Below, piece after piece: positions 21,110-32,457 of a stretch of DNA of 64,000 nucleotides. The position numbers were made by a program, and so were the translations under genes. The DNA comes from Cymodocea nodosa (taxonomy: Eukaryota > Streptophyta > Magnoliopsida > Alismatales > Cymodoceaceae), in NCBI GenBank assembly GCA_036874045.1, contig CM072336.1, positions 18,409,001 to 18,473,000 of the forward strand, in the 5' to 3' direction. The notes under the pieces were generated by a model, which was not told the origin of the DNA, ran no database searches, and was given only the letters and a program-made list of their open reading frames with translations. How positions within the stretch are numbered: the first letter of the stretch is position 1; every line of letters begins with the position of its first letter.

Positions 21110-23033
21110 TTAAGAAAAACTTTTTCTTGGTACCCAATGTTGTTGAGGACCAAGTTCATTAAACGCATATTTCTTCTTTTTGTTTAAAACTAGTTTAACA
21201 TTATCATTTATATTCTTATTAGTTTTAAGTATTATTGATTTATCATTAGCTTCATACTCACATATAGCATTATTGCTTTTGCAATCATTCTTTTTGTTTT
21301 CAGATGTAGTATAATCAAGACCAAATATATTTTTATCAGATGTTAATTTATTTTGGTCATGCTTATACATTTCAGTAAGTTCATACCAAGATTTTGTACT
21401 TGTATTAACACTTTTCGTACATACAAAATCTTTTTCTACACAAGAATTTTTTGTTTTATAACATGCAGAATGAGTAATTGGTCTAATACTAGTGTGTTGA
21501 ATTACATGCTCAGGTTTCTGAATTTTCAGTTTACTACAATTGTCTGAAATTTTAGAAACATTAGAAACTGAATTTCCAGAACAAGAAACAAGATTTTTAG
21601 AAACATTTATAGTCATGTTAGAAGTACAATTTGACAAATCACATTGATTTATATTATTACTGCATGATTCATCCCTTGAAGTACCTACTTCTACATATTT
21701 ATTACCTTGTTTCATAATGAAAGGAATTTTAGTCTTAGATTTACTTGAACTGCAACTAATAAATCCTTTATTGACTTGAGATTCAGGATATTCAGGATAA
21801 TCAAATCCTAAGCCAAATTTATAAGACACCACAGGGGTACTAGTTAGTTTGTCTAACTTAGTTTGACTTAAATTCCATTTCTCAATGGTAGAATTTAAAT
21901 CTTGCTCTCTCAGTTTTAATTTATCTATCTCTAACTCAAGTTCATTTATATTGTTTCTCAACATTTCATTTTCAGATTCTATCTTTAAGTTTTCAGCATT
22001 TATAATCTGTATTTGTTCATGCAAGATACATTCATTAAATCTAAATTTTTGCAAATCTCTAGCATGATTTTCATTATCACATTTAAACTTTTCTAAAGTA
22101 GTAGACAGGAAACAATTTTCTTCTTCCATAATGGATGAAGATTTTCTAATATTCTTATTTTCCAGTTTACATACTTTATGTTTTTGTAATAATGCATGAT
22201 AAGCACATAATAATTCATTAAAGTTGAAATTTGAATGACTTTCAGGATCAGATATTACCTCAGACTCATCTGCCATGAAGCACACATGAGCAACATCTTC
22301 TAATTCTTATTCTCCTTCTGAATGTGAAGATTTTGATGTTGATTCTTCAGATTCAGACTCTTCAGATGAGTCATCCCAAGTGACCTTCAAAGCCTTTTTC
22401 TTGTAAAACTTTTTCTGAGTTTTCTGAGTCGTCTTCTTCTGATTTGTCCTACTTTGCTTTTCATTTTTCCTCATAGGACAATCTGGAGAAAGATGTATAG
22501 GTTTCTTACAGTTGTAACATACATACTTTCTGGATGAAGAATTCTTGTCATTCAATGATTTTGACGTTGAGGGTTTATCATTTTTGTTCTTTTGCTGTTT
22601 CCTAACTTTCCATGCTTTCTTGAATTTCCTAGTCAGCAAAATCAAATCCTCGTCAGAATCAGTAGATATATCAGAATCTGAATTAATTTTGAAGGCTATT
22701 TCTTTCTTCATTTTTAGTTTGTTGTGACTCAATGATTCATTTAATTGAACTTCATAAGCTGTTAAATTTCCTATAAGTTCATTCATAGTATAAACATTTA
22801 AATCTCGTGATTCCTCAATTGATGTTACTTTCTAAGACCATTTAGAACTTAGGGATCTGAGAATTTTCCTCACCAAATGTTTCTGTTCAAAATTCTTTCC
22901 TAAACATTTTAAAGAGTTTATGATATCAAGAAATCTGGAAAACATTTCATAAATATTTTCGTCTTCATGCATCTTAAAGAGTTCATACTTATGAATCAAC
23001 ATGTTTATTTTTGTCTCTTTAACTTGAGAAGTA
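21110..23033 (-). pseudogene. gag: Copia gag, 5'-truncated (element 2)
   Basis: From SQVKETK through the UBN2-type capsid helices (KYELFKMHEDE, EMFSRFLDIINSLKCLGK) to a CX2CX4HX4C zinc knuckle (CYNCKKPIHLSPDC, near 22510), then a lysine-rich linker, an acidic serine patch and a long coiled-coil-like region (about 21860-22130). In-frame stops are a TAG after SSKWS near 22833, also present in element 4, and another near 22305. The final TAA at 21110-21112 sits at the gag/protease border in all three copies that retain it. Truncated at 23033 by fusion to a family-2 LTR. Confidence 0.8.
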
Positions 23034-24194
23034 ATTAAAATTACTAGCGGATAAAACAAGTGCACAAGACACTCATAAATAAAATTCTGTTCTTTATAAA
23101 TTTTAAAGAAAGAATTTACATTATCTTTTCAGCTCAATTCCCTTCTTGATGGTTTTGATAAAGTAATGTTCGATATACAATTCAAATAGAAAATGAAGTC
23201 CTTATTCAAAACTAATTTCGAATTGTATAAAACCTGATCTTTATGCATGTAGCTCCTTTCCTTCTTTTTGCTCAGCTTCTGCATCTCTTCTTCTCCAATT
23301 GTCAAATTTCTAGACTTCTTATGTTTACAGCTCCTTTTTTGAAATTGCTTGGAATTTCGAATTTCTTCTCATGTTGGAGAACTTTTCTAGATATGAATAT
23401 TTAAACTTGATTTTTCAGTTTGGGATCCTGATTGAATATTTAGACTTGGTTTTTGAGATTTTTGGATCTTGCTTGTAATGTAGCTCGTACTCTCTATTAG
23501 TAGTCGAACTCTAACTTCACATTCAGCTTGTTCATCCACTTAATCCATAATCCACGTACTAAGTTTTTTCTTTAATTCAAATTACTATCTTTATGAATTT
23601 CCACTTTCTCCACTATCATTTTGAATTTCCACGATTTTCACTCGTAGATTCATCAAAACTTTATCTTCTTAAAGACTTGTAGAATATCTTCTGAGTCTTT
23701 GTTTTAGTCGAATACTTATCCTTTAAGACATGTAAAAACTCGAACACTTATCTGTAACTTTTCAAGTTTTTGCACCTGCAAAACACGTGACTGAACATAG
23801 AAAACTTATCTGTTCGTTAGTCATTTTATAAAACTCGAATAGTTATCTATCCATGCATATAAAAACTCGAACAGTTATCTAACTCTTCGATTTTCATTAT
23901 CGAACGCACATGGAAAACACGTGAAAACTTAAAACATTAAAAACACACGTGCAGATAACTTAACTATACGAGTTTTTAACATAACTCTTCGACTAAATCG
24001 AAACGTTACCTATCCAAAAGTTTAACTGTCTAAAATTCTAACTATCTGAAAACTTTAACTATTCAAAATTTTAAATGAAACTTTCCGATAACGTGTCAAC
24101 ATTTAATTGCGTGACTATTATACTTAGAGAATATTATTTAGACTTATTTATAAATTTTAATAAAGCATTTATCATCAAAACAAAATTCCTAGCA
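23031..24194 (-). repeat. Family-2 copia LTR, truncated
   Basis: The right end ...AAAACAAAATTCCTAGCA is the complement of a TGCTAGGAATTTTG start. It matches the LTR at 53894-57381 once the nested insertions there are ignored. The last 40-50 bases (the TGTAGGATCG end) are missing at the junction with element 2 gag. Its motif set differs from family 1: repeated AACTCGAACAGTTATCT and several CACGTG or CACACGTG words. It preserves the empty sites of two insertions found in the other copy (23049-23053 and 23985-23989). Confidence 0.75.
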
Positions 24195-24468
24195 AAACTA
24201 CTAAGATCTAACTAGTTGGTCTTTCTAAAGTGCTAAAACTAATTCTTCATTTTGTATCTTCAGAATACATAAATTAGATTACTATAGAGATATTCTGTAT
24301 TTTTTAGTAATCTACTTTTACATTATTTTCTCCTCTTCAACTTGCAAATATATTTAAAATATATGTAAATTACAAACAAAATATATTAGCATCACATAGG
24401 TGGTAATTATATTATCATTTTTTTTCTTCTTTTCAACATCTGTTATCTTGAATTTTCTAATATGATTT

Positions 24469-26011
24469 TGTTGAGTATTTTTTTTTGATGATGTGTGTTG
24501 AATGAAAATAATCATATTTGCTCAATTACTATTGCTTGTGAAAAGAAATTAAAAACATCAATTAATACAGAAAAAGCTTACTGATATAAATACTTGTTTG
24601 TATTGGATCTGAAATTATACTGTTAAATAACTAGTTGTTTCATTGCATTAATTTCTCATGTAACTAAACGTTAAGTTAACGTGTGTTTTTTTGGTGAAAA
24701 GCATGATATGTTTTAAAGTAATATCTTTTGTATCATGAACAGTGTACGTTTAGACAACGTTAAGTTAGAGTGTTATTTGTATAGAGGTCACGTGAGAACT
24801 CGTTGAGTTAAATGCTTAAAGGTTAAAATAGGTCACGTGAGAACTTGTTGAGTTAGTGAGTAAAAGAAGAGACAAACTCGTTAAGTTAGTGTTGTACACG
24901 TGGTGAAATTATAAGTTACGAATGTTATATTGTATCACATGAGGTGCACATGTTTAACTCGTTAAGTTAACATAACTAAACACGTTGAGTTGCTATATTG
25001 AACACTAAGGCAACACGTTAAGTTAGCGTTATAAACTTAAGTTGTTATTTTTGCACGTGGTAAAATTCTTATTATAAAAACATTTGTTTATTACTGGTTC
25101 CTTGAGTTATCTGTAACACCACGGAGGTGGTTCGTTGAGTTAGCGTAACACCACAAACTTAGTTCGTTGAGTTAGCTATAGTACTTGTCACGTGAAATGG
25201 TAGATGAGGAACTCATTAAGTTAGAAACGTTAAGTTAATATCTACTTGTGTTACTCGTTTAGTTAACATTAAAGTAATGACTTCTTATTACACATGATGA
25301 AAAATTTTGGAAGAGAAAGTTTATTTTGCAGGAAATTTTTCAGAGATCTAGGATTAATGATTAAAGAAAATTCGAAATGTAAACGTGGGTTAGAATGTGT
25401 GTGTTTTGATGAAGGAAAAAGAAAAGATGTGAAGAAGTGGAAAACTAGTAGTGATTAAACGTGGAGAATATGCATGAAATTAACATACAGTATAAAAAGC
25501 ATAGAGATCTCGTTGATCAAACTATCCCTACACACCAAAAGAAAAATCTTTTCAGGGATCAAAAACACTCTTTGGGGAAAAGCTCTCTGGTGAAAGAAAA
25601 TTCAATGAAGCAGAAAAATGTCAAATTTATGTCATTGAAGATCTGAAGTATCAAGAGAAAGAAAATTCGGTGAAGTAGAGAAAGACAAGATATTCTTCAC
25701 TAAAGAATTGCTGAAGAAGAAAAAGAAGAAGAAGAAAGATCTCAAATAGGGAGAAATGTTTTAAATTCCGTAAATTAGTTTTCTCTATTTGTAGTTATGA
25801 AATTGTATAGATGAAACATGGTATCGATATATAATTGCATCTACAATTTCTGAGGAGAATTGAATTGTATATTGTAATTGAATCCTTGAATAAAAATGAT
25901 TTTATGAAAATAGTGTCTCGACTTGTTTTTAAGTATTGAAGTTTCAATTATAATCGGAAAAAGTTGAAAAACACAATTCACCCCCCTCTTGTGTACCTAT
26001 ACGATCTTACA
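24469..26011 (+). repeat. Solo LTR, copia family 1 (1,543 bp) with TSD
   Basis: TGTTGAG...CTTACA is bounded by GATTT on both sides (24464-24468 and 26012-26016), a perfect 5-base duplication. A TATA box is at 25491. No primer site or gag follows, so the internal region was lost by recombination between its two LTRs. Confidence 0.9.
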
Positions 26012-26249
26012 GATTTCTAGAATAAATTTCAACTACATATGAAACAAAACACAATCCAATTCAATATGATTAAAACAAGTAGAATAATGAATTGTATCTC
26101 AAATAAACAACTTCAAAAGTTTATTCTGGATTCATACTTCAGTAATCTTAGATAATAGAAAATATACTCGATTCAAAAGATATCTGTATTTCACAAAACA
26201 CTTTTATCTTTTTAGAACAGTATATGCATATTTGTACTTTAAAAGTTAA

Positions 26250-26440
26250 TTTGAAAAGCTTGAATCATACAAGAGCTTTCTATTGTTCCCATGTATCGAG
26301 CTTTCAGTCAACAATCCCAGATTTGATCAGGATCTTAGGTTGCCAGATTTAAAGGGTCCTTTTTTAGGTCAACAATCCTTACATACCTATCTGCTCAAGT
26401 ACAAAAGGCTCGTGATCAAACAAGTCAATAAACTCTCAAA
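26250..26440 (-). other. Conserved block in the diverged copia remnant
   Basis: Long matches to 17305-17495 (AATCATACAAGAGCTTTCTA, GGTTGCCAGATTTAAAG, ACATACCTATCTGCTCAAG) stand out against poorly alignable flanks. Such contrast suggests past constraint on this block. Confidence 0.5.
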
Positions 26441-26879
26441 GTTTTTCTCTTTTTTTTTTTTCTTTTCAATACAGTATATATACGTATTTCATTAATACAG
26501 ATGAAATAAAACACAAATCTCATATAATCCTACTTCTATAATTCACTGAAATATGAATCCATATCAATAAGCTCATGCTTTTGCTATAGTTTAATAAGAT
26601 TTACACCTAAATCATTCTACAAGTTTAATCAATCAAATTAAATGTATCCTTGATCATATGCATCTCATTTAATCCAAAAATCAACATTTCATCTCTTTTA
26701 GGATTTCAGATCATTTACTGAGTTTCAATTAAGCATTCTGATTTCTTTTAAAATCGTGAAACTGTTAAACTCATAAAATTAAGCAAAACATAAGATACTA
26801 TATCCAGATTTGTATAAGAGTAAACTTTTGTAGCATCTTATATAAAATTCTAAATATAACATTCAAGCAGTTATAGTTC

Positions 26880-27605
26880 TTAAAAATTTAACAGTCTCAA
26901 TTATTGAATAGTTACAGCAAATTCATAAAAAATTTTCAATTTTCACAGAACTTTTGCAGTACCATTCTAATTCCTCTAGTTAACAAAATTCCTTGGCTTT
27001 TAATCTAATTACCTCCCCCCATACCTACATTTTGCATTGTCCTCAATGTAAAAGATTTTACAATAAATACAGTAATTATAGTAGGCATAAATATTGTTTC
27101 ATTGACTTAGCACCTAACTCAACGAACTTAATTCGTTGAGTTAATGAAGAACTCCACGAACTAAGTTTAAATGTAAATTCAGGATAAGTAATCAATTATA
27201 TACCTTGTTCTTTTGTATCTCTTTCAATATCTTCTGACTTTTGATTCTGAAAAACTTTTCATTCACAAATAAAAGCAGAATATATAACAAAATAACATTA
27301 ACAACAAAACATAAATTGTTAAATCAGTGTCTTGTGTGGAACCTAGGCTCCTATGCTTTTGGTGGCTCACAAGCAAGCCAGTTGGTTTCCCAGAACAGAT
27401 ACCAACAAACTAGATTGATATTTTGTTTGTTTTTTTTTCTAAACATAAATGCAGAATACACACAACATTAAAAGTATAAAATAATAGTTTAAAAACATGA
27501 TTGAAAAGTTGTGACAAATGAAATAAATGTGTCAGTCCAAGCAAACTTTTTAGGCATAATTCTCCTTGCTATTAATTATGTTTTAATGCAATCCACTCTC
27601 TTTTT
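26880..27605 (-). other. Athila 3' untranslated region
   Basis: On the minus strand it holds CATTGAGGACAATGCAAAAT near 27030-27050 and a tract of G (GGTATGGGGGGAGG) near 27013-27026. Both are typical of the region behind the genes of Athila-type elements (family knowledge). A GTTCGTTGAGTTA repeat pair lies at about 27115-27165. No LTR follows on the left, where copia DNA begins. No gene seen. Confidence 0.5.
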
Positions 27606-27839
27606 TCACTTGTAAACTTGTAGTATGTTATCAATACTAAATATAAGTGTATTACCATTAATAAATTGAAATGCAAAAATAAATCCTTTTCTGTTCCAAG
27701 ATACTATAGTTGTTTCTATTTCTACAGATATTTCAATATATTCCTCTTCCCATTTCCATTCATTTAGGTCTTTCATAATCCATATTTGAAATTTCATCAA
27801 TTCATCCCACCATCTTATCAAACATAAAGTAGGATCATC
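27606..27839 (-). pseudogene. F-box gene, C-terminal half (FBA-like)
   Basis: An open frame begins DDPTLCLIRWWDE, continues FQIWIMKDLNEW and EEEYIEI, and ends with TGA at 27606-27608. 'DDPTLC..' followed by '.IW.(M/L)KD....W' is characteristic of the F-box-associated domain of plant F-box proteins (family knowledge), which bind substrates for SCF ubiquitin ligases. The N-terminal half of what may be the same gene is at 52455-53058, on the same strand and in collinear order. Upstream it is joined abruptly to a truncated Athila accessory ORF at about 27840. Downstream lies gypsy 3' DNA rather than an obvious host region. No stop interrupts this half. Confidence 0.55.
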
Positions 27840-27841
27840 TT

Positions 27842-29657
27842 ACCATTTAAGTATTTCAATCTGTTTAGTAGTGGCACAGCAGGATTGATAGCTAAATAGA
27901 CTTTAATTTCATGTTTTGTCCACTCGATTGTAGTTGTATTCTCTAGAATTTCCATTTCTTCATTTTTCAATCCAAAAATATTGTAGAGAAGCTCTGGTGT
28001 TATCTGTACATCAGTTTGCTCCACATTAGAAATTAAACTTTCTTCTCTCTCTCAAGTTGGCATAAAAGCAAGGCACTAGATTCTCATATACTACATGCCC
28101 CCTCTATTGAGAAATAAATTGTAGTAGACCTTTAAACTCAAATAATTCTTTAATTTCCTGCATACCGTCCTAGTTTACTGGTCTACTATATATACTATCA
28201 TACCCCTTTATCTCTTGATATTTATTATAAGCTTCCTGACTCCAAAAGTAAACTTCATTTAAAATTATTGCTTCAGCCAGGTCAGGAATCTGCATTTGTT
28301 GCTCTAGAAGGGTTTGTTCTTGAATTTCTTCTTCCATTTGCTAAACTTGAATGTGTTGGAGATGATCTGGAGATTCCTGCATTTCAGCTCCTTCTTTAAT
28401 CTGTGGTGGAGAGCTGGCATAACTCTCCAATCTATCTTGAATTCTTTCAATTAACTGCTGAAGAGTTTCTCCCTCTTTAGTGGAATCTATCGAGCCATTT
28501 CTTTTTTGTTCAATATGAACTTGTTCAACTTCTTCTGTTTCTTCTTCCTCCTAACTACCAATCTGCATTGTCATTGTTTTTTTTGATTCTGTGGTAAATT
28601 GGAATGGAGTCACGGGCAAATAAGCTTCTACCCTAACTTTAGTTTCTTCTATTTGTACAGGATGTAGACTAATTTCAGCCTATTTTCCTTCTTCTCTTTT
28701 CCTTTGTTGCTGTTACTCCTACTCCTCCTTAGATTCAAATAGTAGGTCTACAAAAATGGGCTCTGCAGGCCCTTCTGATATTTTTAGCTCAGGTTTAATC
28801 TCTACAGGAGCTTCAGGCACTATCTCTTTTCCTTTCCTTCCTCTAAATAGTTGTGTCTGGTCTTCCTCTTCCTCCTTTGAGATTAAATCTACAAAAATAG
28901 GCTCTATAGGCCCTCGAGCCACAAGTACTGGTTCTTCCTATTTTACTCTTTCTATAATCACTAGTCTCGAAGGACCAACTTCAGTTTCTCTTGCAGCCAT
29001 TGATCTAGTTGCTTCCTGATGCTGCTCTACTTTAATTTTGTACTAGGCCTTCAACTTTTCGTCAGCCCACTTCCTCTTTATGGCATCATACAGGATATGT
29101 GCCTTGGCCATAGCCATTTTTTCATCATCTCCTTGGTCTTTTGCTGTTTTGACCAAGCTAGCAAACTCCTTATCTTCTTCTTCAGTTCTCGGCCAAGCAA
29201 ATGCTACTTGTTGTAATGGTTCTGTTGGCGGAACTGAAGGTCCTAGCTGTTGTTCCTTAGTTACTGGTTTTTCAACAGTTGGCTCTACAGCTATAAGTTC
29301 TTCGATTGCTTTCCTCTATTGCTCCCAGATTGCCCACATAGCATGTTCACCAATATGTTGTATGAACCATAATCTAGATTTGCGTTAGATCAGTTTTAGG
29401 GAAACTTCATTGTTTGGCCTGATTTTCCTTTCTCTATTTACTACAACTTCTGTTGCTACCTTAATCCTTGTTTCTACAATCTGAGGTATCTTAATACCTA
29501 AATCTACTAAAACTTTCCTTTAGTAAAAGATGTTAGATTCTACCTTTTGTAGCTCTTTCTCCCGAGTTGTGTTCCTGATCTTTTGTCTTGTATGGCATTC
29601 TTCTAATTCTCTAAGAAATCTCGTGGTGTCAACTTCTTCCTAGAACTCTAACGTCAT
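27842..29657 (-). pseudogene. Accessory ORF of Athila copy A, C-terminally truncated
   Basis: ATG 29657 opens MTLEF. Continuity is seen through TTRFLRELEE, KELQKVES, an acidic repeat-like middle (EPIFVDL appears twice), YNKYQEIKGYDS, KELFEFKGLLQFIS, FYANLREREE and PELLYNIFGLKNEE, stopping after KYLNG at 27842. These landmarks align one by one with the copia accessory C-domain (QKYNNL, DLFEFQGLIKF, FYSNL, PELIFEVLGLKNE). Many TAG/TAA stops occur. The first at 29640-29642 (after MTLEF) and the next at 29520-29522 fall at the same places in copies B and C. The end of the domain was lost at the fusion to the F-box half. Confidence 0.65.
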
Positions 29658-29752
29658 CTTGACCTCGTGGTGTGACGGAATGGAATAGAATCGCTCTGAT
29701 CTTTACTATTCCAAATGATTCTGCGGATAATGCCCCCAAACCCTAAGTTTTA

Positions 29753-29990
29753 GTATAAATAAATCCTAAGTTTTAAGTGGGTAATTGGGTTATTTTCCCG
29801 TGCAAACTCTCGCTCTCTCACTCACTTCTCTGTGGAGTTACGGTTAACTCCATAGACTAAGTTCGTGGACTTAACTACAGTACTCCGTTGAGTTACAGTT
29901 AACTCAACGGAGTAAGCTCGTTAACTTATCTTAGACTCAATGGAGTAAGTTCGTTGAGTTAAGCATAACTCAACGGACTTCCTGTAAAGT
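29753..29990 (-). promoter_or_regulatory. Candidate promoter of Athila accessory ORF, copy A
   Basis: Repeated TAACTCAACGGA and GTTCGTTGAGTTA words fill 29823-29975. On the minus strand ATTTATACT (about 29753-29762) lies about 100 bases before the ATG at 29657. The layout repeats in copy B (34797-35030) and copy C (62971-63200), and mirrors the copia cassette. Confidence 0.5.
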
Positions 29991-30019
29991 TATAACTAAT
30001 AAAAGTACTTAAAATAATA

Positions 30020-30340
30020 ATTTTTACTTCGGTCAAGACCGAAGAATTTTCAGTCTGACTGATTCTTAATTTTTTCAACATTTTCAAATTTTGGTCAAAC
30101 TGTTATATTCCTTGGTTGAACGAAAATTAAATACTTTTTCTTTTTACCGGTTAGATCGATATTATACTTCGGTAAAACTGACATTTTACTTAATATAATA
30201 TATAGATTTTTTTATATTTTGGTCAGATTGATGGATCTTGTTGGTTGAACCGCAACAAAATTTTTTCTTTTAATATATGTGTCGGTAAAACTGATAATTT
30301 ATTTCGGTTGAATCATGACTAACTTCAAAATAAGTTTTTT
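30020..30340 (-). repeat. Array of CGGT(T/C/A)..AAC(C)G motifs, copy A
   Basis: Short degenerate words such as GGTCAAACTG, GGTTGAACCG, CGGTAAAACTGA and CGGTTGAAT recur every 30-40 bases between pol and the accessory promoter. Copies B (35060-35390) and C (63230-63580) keep them, some in better form (CGGCTGAACCG). No coding potential. Confidence 0.5.
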
Positions 30341-30359
30341 TTTTAACATATATATATCT

Positions 30360-31653
30360 TACTAAGTAAAGCTCGAGTAGTCCTCTACTCTTCTTCTAAA
30401 ATTCCAAAGGAACTTTTTGGAATTTTTAGAATAAGTCTTAGTCTTTGTCCATTTACTTTAAATATATTCTGATTTTTAGGATTTTCAATTTCAATAGTTC
30501 CATAGGAATAAATATTTCAAATTATGTAAGGTCTTGCCTATCTAGATCTTAATTTTCCAAGATGGTTATGGAGTCTAGTCATGTAAAGCTATACTTTTTG
30601 TCCTATTTCAAAAATTTTTGGAATAATTTTCTTGTCATGCTAAAACCTCACTTTCTCTTTTTCTTTTACAATCTTCAAATAAGCTTCATTCCTAAATTCT
30701 TCTAATTCAATCAATTGCAGTTTTCTATTTTCAGTAGCTTGATTCAAATTAGTGTTCAGAGTTTTTAATGCCTAATAGGCCTTATGTTCAATTTCAGCTG
30801 GTAAATGGAAACATTTTCCATATACTAATCTAAAAGGTGACATACCTAAGCTTGTCTTATAAGTAGTTCTATAAGCCCAAAGTGCATCTATTAATCTATT
30901 AGCCCAAATTGTTCTAGTAGGATTTACTACTTTTTCTAAGATTAACTTAATTTGTTTGTTTGCACTTTCTACTTGTCCACTTGTTTGCAGATGATATGAT
31001 GTTGCAATTTTGTGATTTACACCATATTTCTTCATTAAGGCTTCAAAACTTCTATTACAGAAATGAGTTCCCTTATCACTAATAATAGCTTTAAGTATTC
31101 CAAATCTGGCAATTATATTAGTTCTTATAAAATGTATCACCACTTTGTTGTCATTAGTTTTTGTAGGAATAGCTTCTATCCATTTAGATACATAATCCAC
31201 CCCCAATAATATATAATTAAATTGATTATACATAGGTAATGGACCCATAAAATCTATTCCCCACACATCAAAGATTTCAACCTCAACAATAGGGTTTAGA
31301 GGCATCATATTCTTCTTTGATATTCTTCCTATTTGTTGACATCTTAAACAACTTAAGAAATATTTATGAGCATGTTTGAATAGTGTTGGCCAATAAAATC
31401 CACATTGCAGAATTTTGGCAGCAGTTTTTCCTGAACCAAAATGTCCTCCACATGCTTGGTCATGGTAGAAAGATAATATGCTCTGATATTTAGTTTCTAG
31501 GATACACCTCCTTAAAACCAGATCAGGATATTTCTTAAATAAGTATGGGTCTTCCTAGTAGTAATATTTTACTCTTGAAAAGAACAATTTCTTATCCTGT
31601 CTATTCCAATCATTAGGTGTTAAACTAGTAACTAAGTAATTAACTATGTCTAC
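30360..31653 (-). pseudogene. pol: Athila pol 3' remnant, copy A: integrase
   Basis: It begins directly behind an LTR end with a frame VDIVNYLVTSLTPNDWNRQ, the RNase H to integrase linker of Athila. The HHCC zinc site follows (HDQACGGHFG...CLRCQQ, about 31340-31460), then the integrase core with GIDFMGP, SDKGTHFCN and SGQVESANK as D-D-E (30770-31308) and the C-terminal GPY-type region (MTRLHNHL near 30580). Reverse transcriptase and RNase H are absent. Stops such as AY*ALK at about 30772, where copy B reads AYWALK, show TGG to TAG change. Confidence 0.85.
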
Positions 31654-32451
31654 TGTTTGATTGAGAAAGGTTAAATCAGAAAACTGGTTTGAATTTTTTT
31701 TTATGCTTATATCAATAATTACTTTTAGAAGTAAACAAACAACCTTTCACACAAATTAGATATTAAGTCCAATTTGTATTTTAACTGCAAGTGCACAATG
31801 TATATTGTATTTGTGTGCAAGTACAAGTCGATCCCATAGAGATTGAGTAAGAATTGTGTATTATTTCTATTTTTTTATTGGAGTTTATATATGTTCAGTT
31901 AAGCACTCTGTTGAGTTACAGTTAACTCAACGGAGTGACCTTATATTTTATTATTGACCTCATGGAGTTAAGGTTAACTCAACGGACTTACTTCGTTGAG
32001 TTAACACTTAGCAAATTTCTAAAACATACTCCTCGTATTAACTTCTATATATTTTTCTTTCTCTACATTTTGTCAACTTAATTAAAGTTAAATACATGTC
32101 GTTAATGCAGTTTCTAATTTAACTCACTTAAATCTGAACATTATATGCATATTTAACTTACAGTTTATTTCTTGTTGTGTAGAATTTACATTTTACTTTT
32201 CAACATGCAGATATATTCAGGCATTAACTAATTATCATGCATTTAACTATGTTAGTCATAAAATTGTAAACTTTGTAAACAATCTTGCACATTGTTTAAA
32301 CAATTATATAATATTCAATACAGTTCTCAATTATATCATTCATTCTCAAACACGAATTCAAAAAAATCTGAAATTCAAACATTCACTTATATAATTAGTT
32401 ACATTTACATATAGTCAGATATTTTTCAATACGCATATAAGTAGATGAACA
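31654..32451 (-). repeat. Athila-type LTR, short form (798 bp), fused to pol
   Basis: On the minus strand it opens TGTTCATC seven bases after the accessory stop and closes ...TCAATCAAACA. Its last roughly 290 bases match the 2-kb LTRs (GGGATCGAC, CTTGCACACAAATACAATAT). Its U3 differs, so this is another subfamily. Flanks TCTAC and ATACA do not match. No primer site follows. Pol sequence starts at once. It is best read as the 3' LTR of copy B. Confidence 0.55.
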
Positions 32452-32457
32452 ATACAA

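Larger units (their letters stand above)
12747..23033 (-). mobile_element. Copia element 2, the inverted partner of element 1
   Basis: Minus strand, same family. It has a truncated 3' LTR, polypurine tract, accessory ORF, spacer, pol and most of gag. It lacks the gag N-terminus, PBS and its own 5' LTR. At 23030-23033 gag jumps into the interior of a family-2 LTR, with AGTA common to both sides. It shares the premature TAA before MDKG with element 1. Confidence 0.85.
24195..26880 (-). mobile_element. Diverged copia internal remnant (spacer region), split by a solo LTR
   Basis: 24195-24468 and 26017-26880 together resemble, with many indels, the element 2 spacer at about 16890-17880, on the same strand. 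The best match is the conserved block at 26250-26440. No pol or accessory reading frame survives. The right border with gypsy DNA is vague. It could be the tail of the element that owned the family-2 LTR at 23031-24194. Confidence 0.5.

Noticed and set aside
26283..26495. Open frame over the conserved block, also open antisense in elements 2 and 3
   Set aside because: Differences between copies change amino acids freely and element 1 has a stop in it. The block seems conserved as nucleic acid, not as protein.
28756..29388. Serine-rich plus-strand ORFs (28756-29019, 29080-29388, 33629-33946, 34112-34459)
   Set aside because: Antisense shadows of the Glu-rich Athila accessory ORFs.
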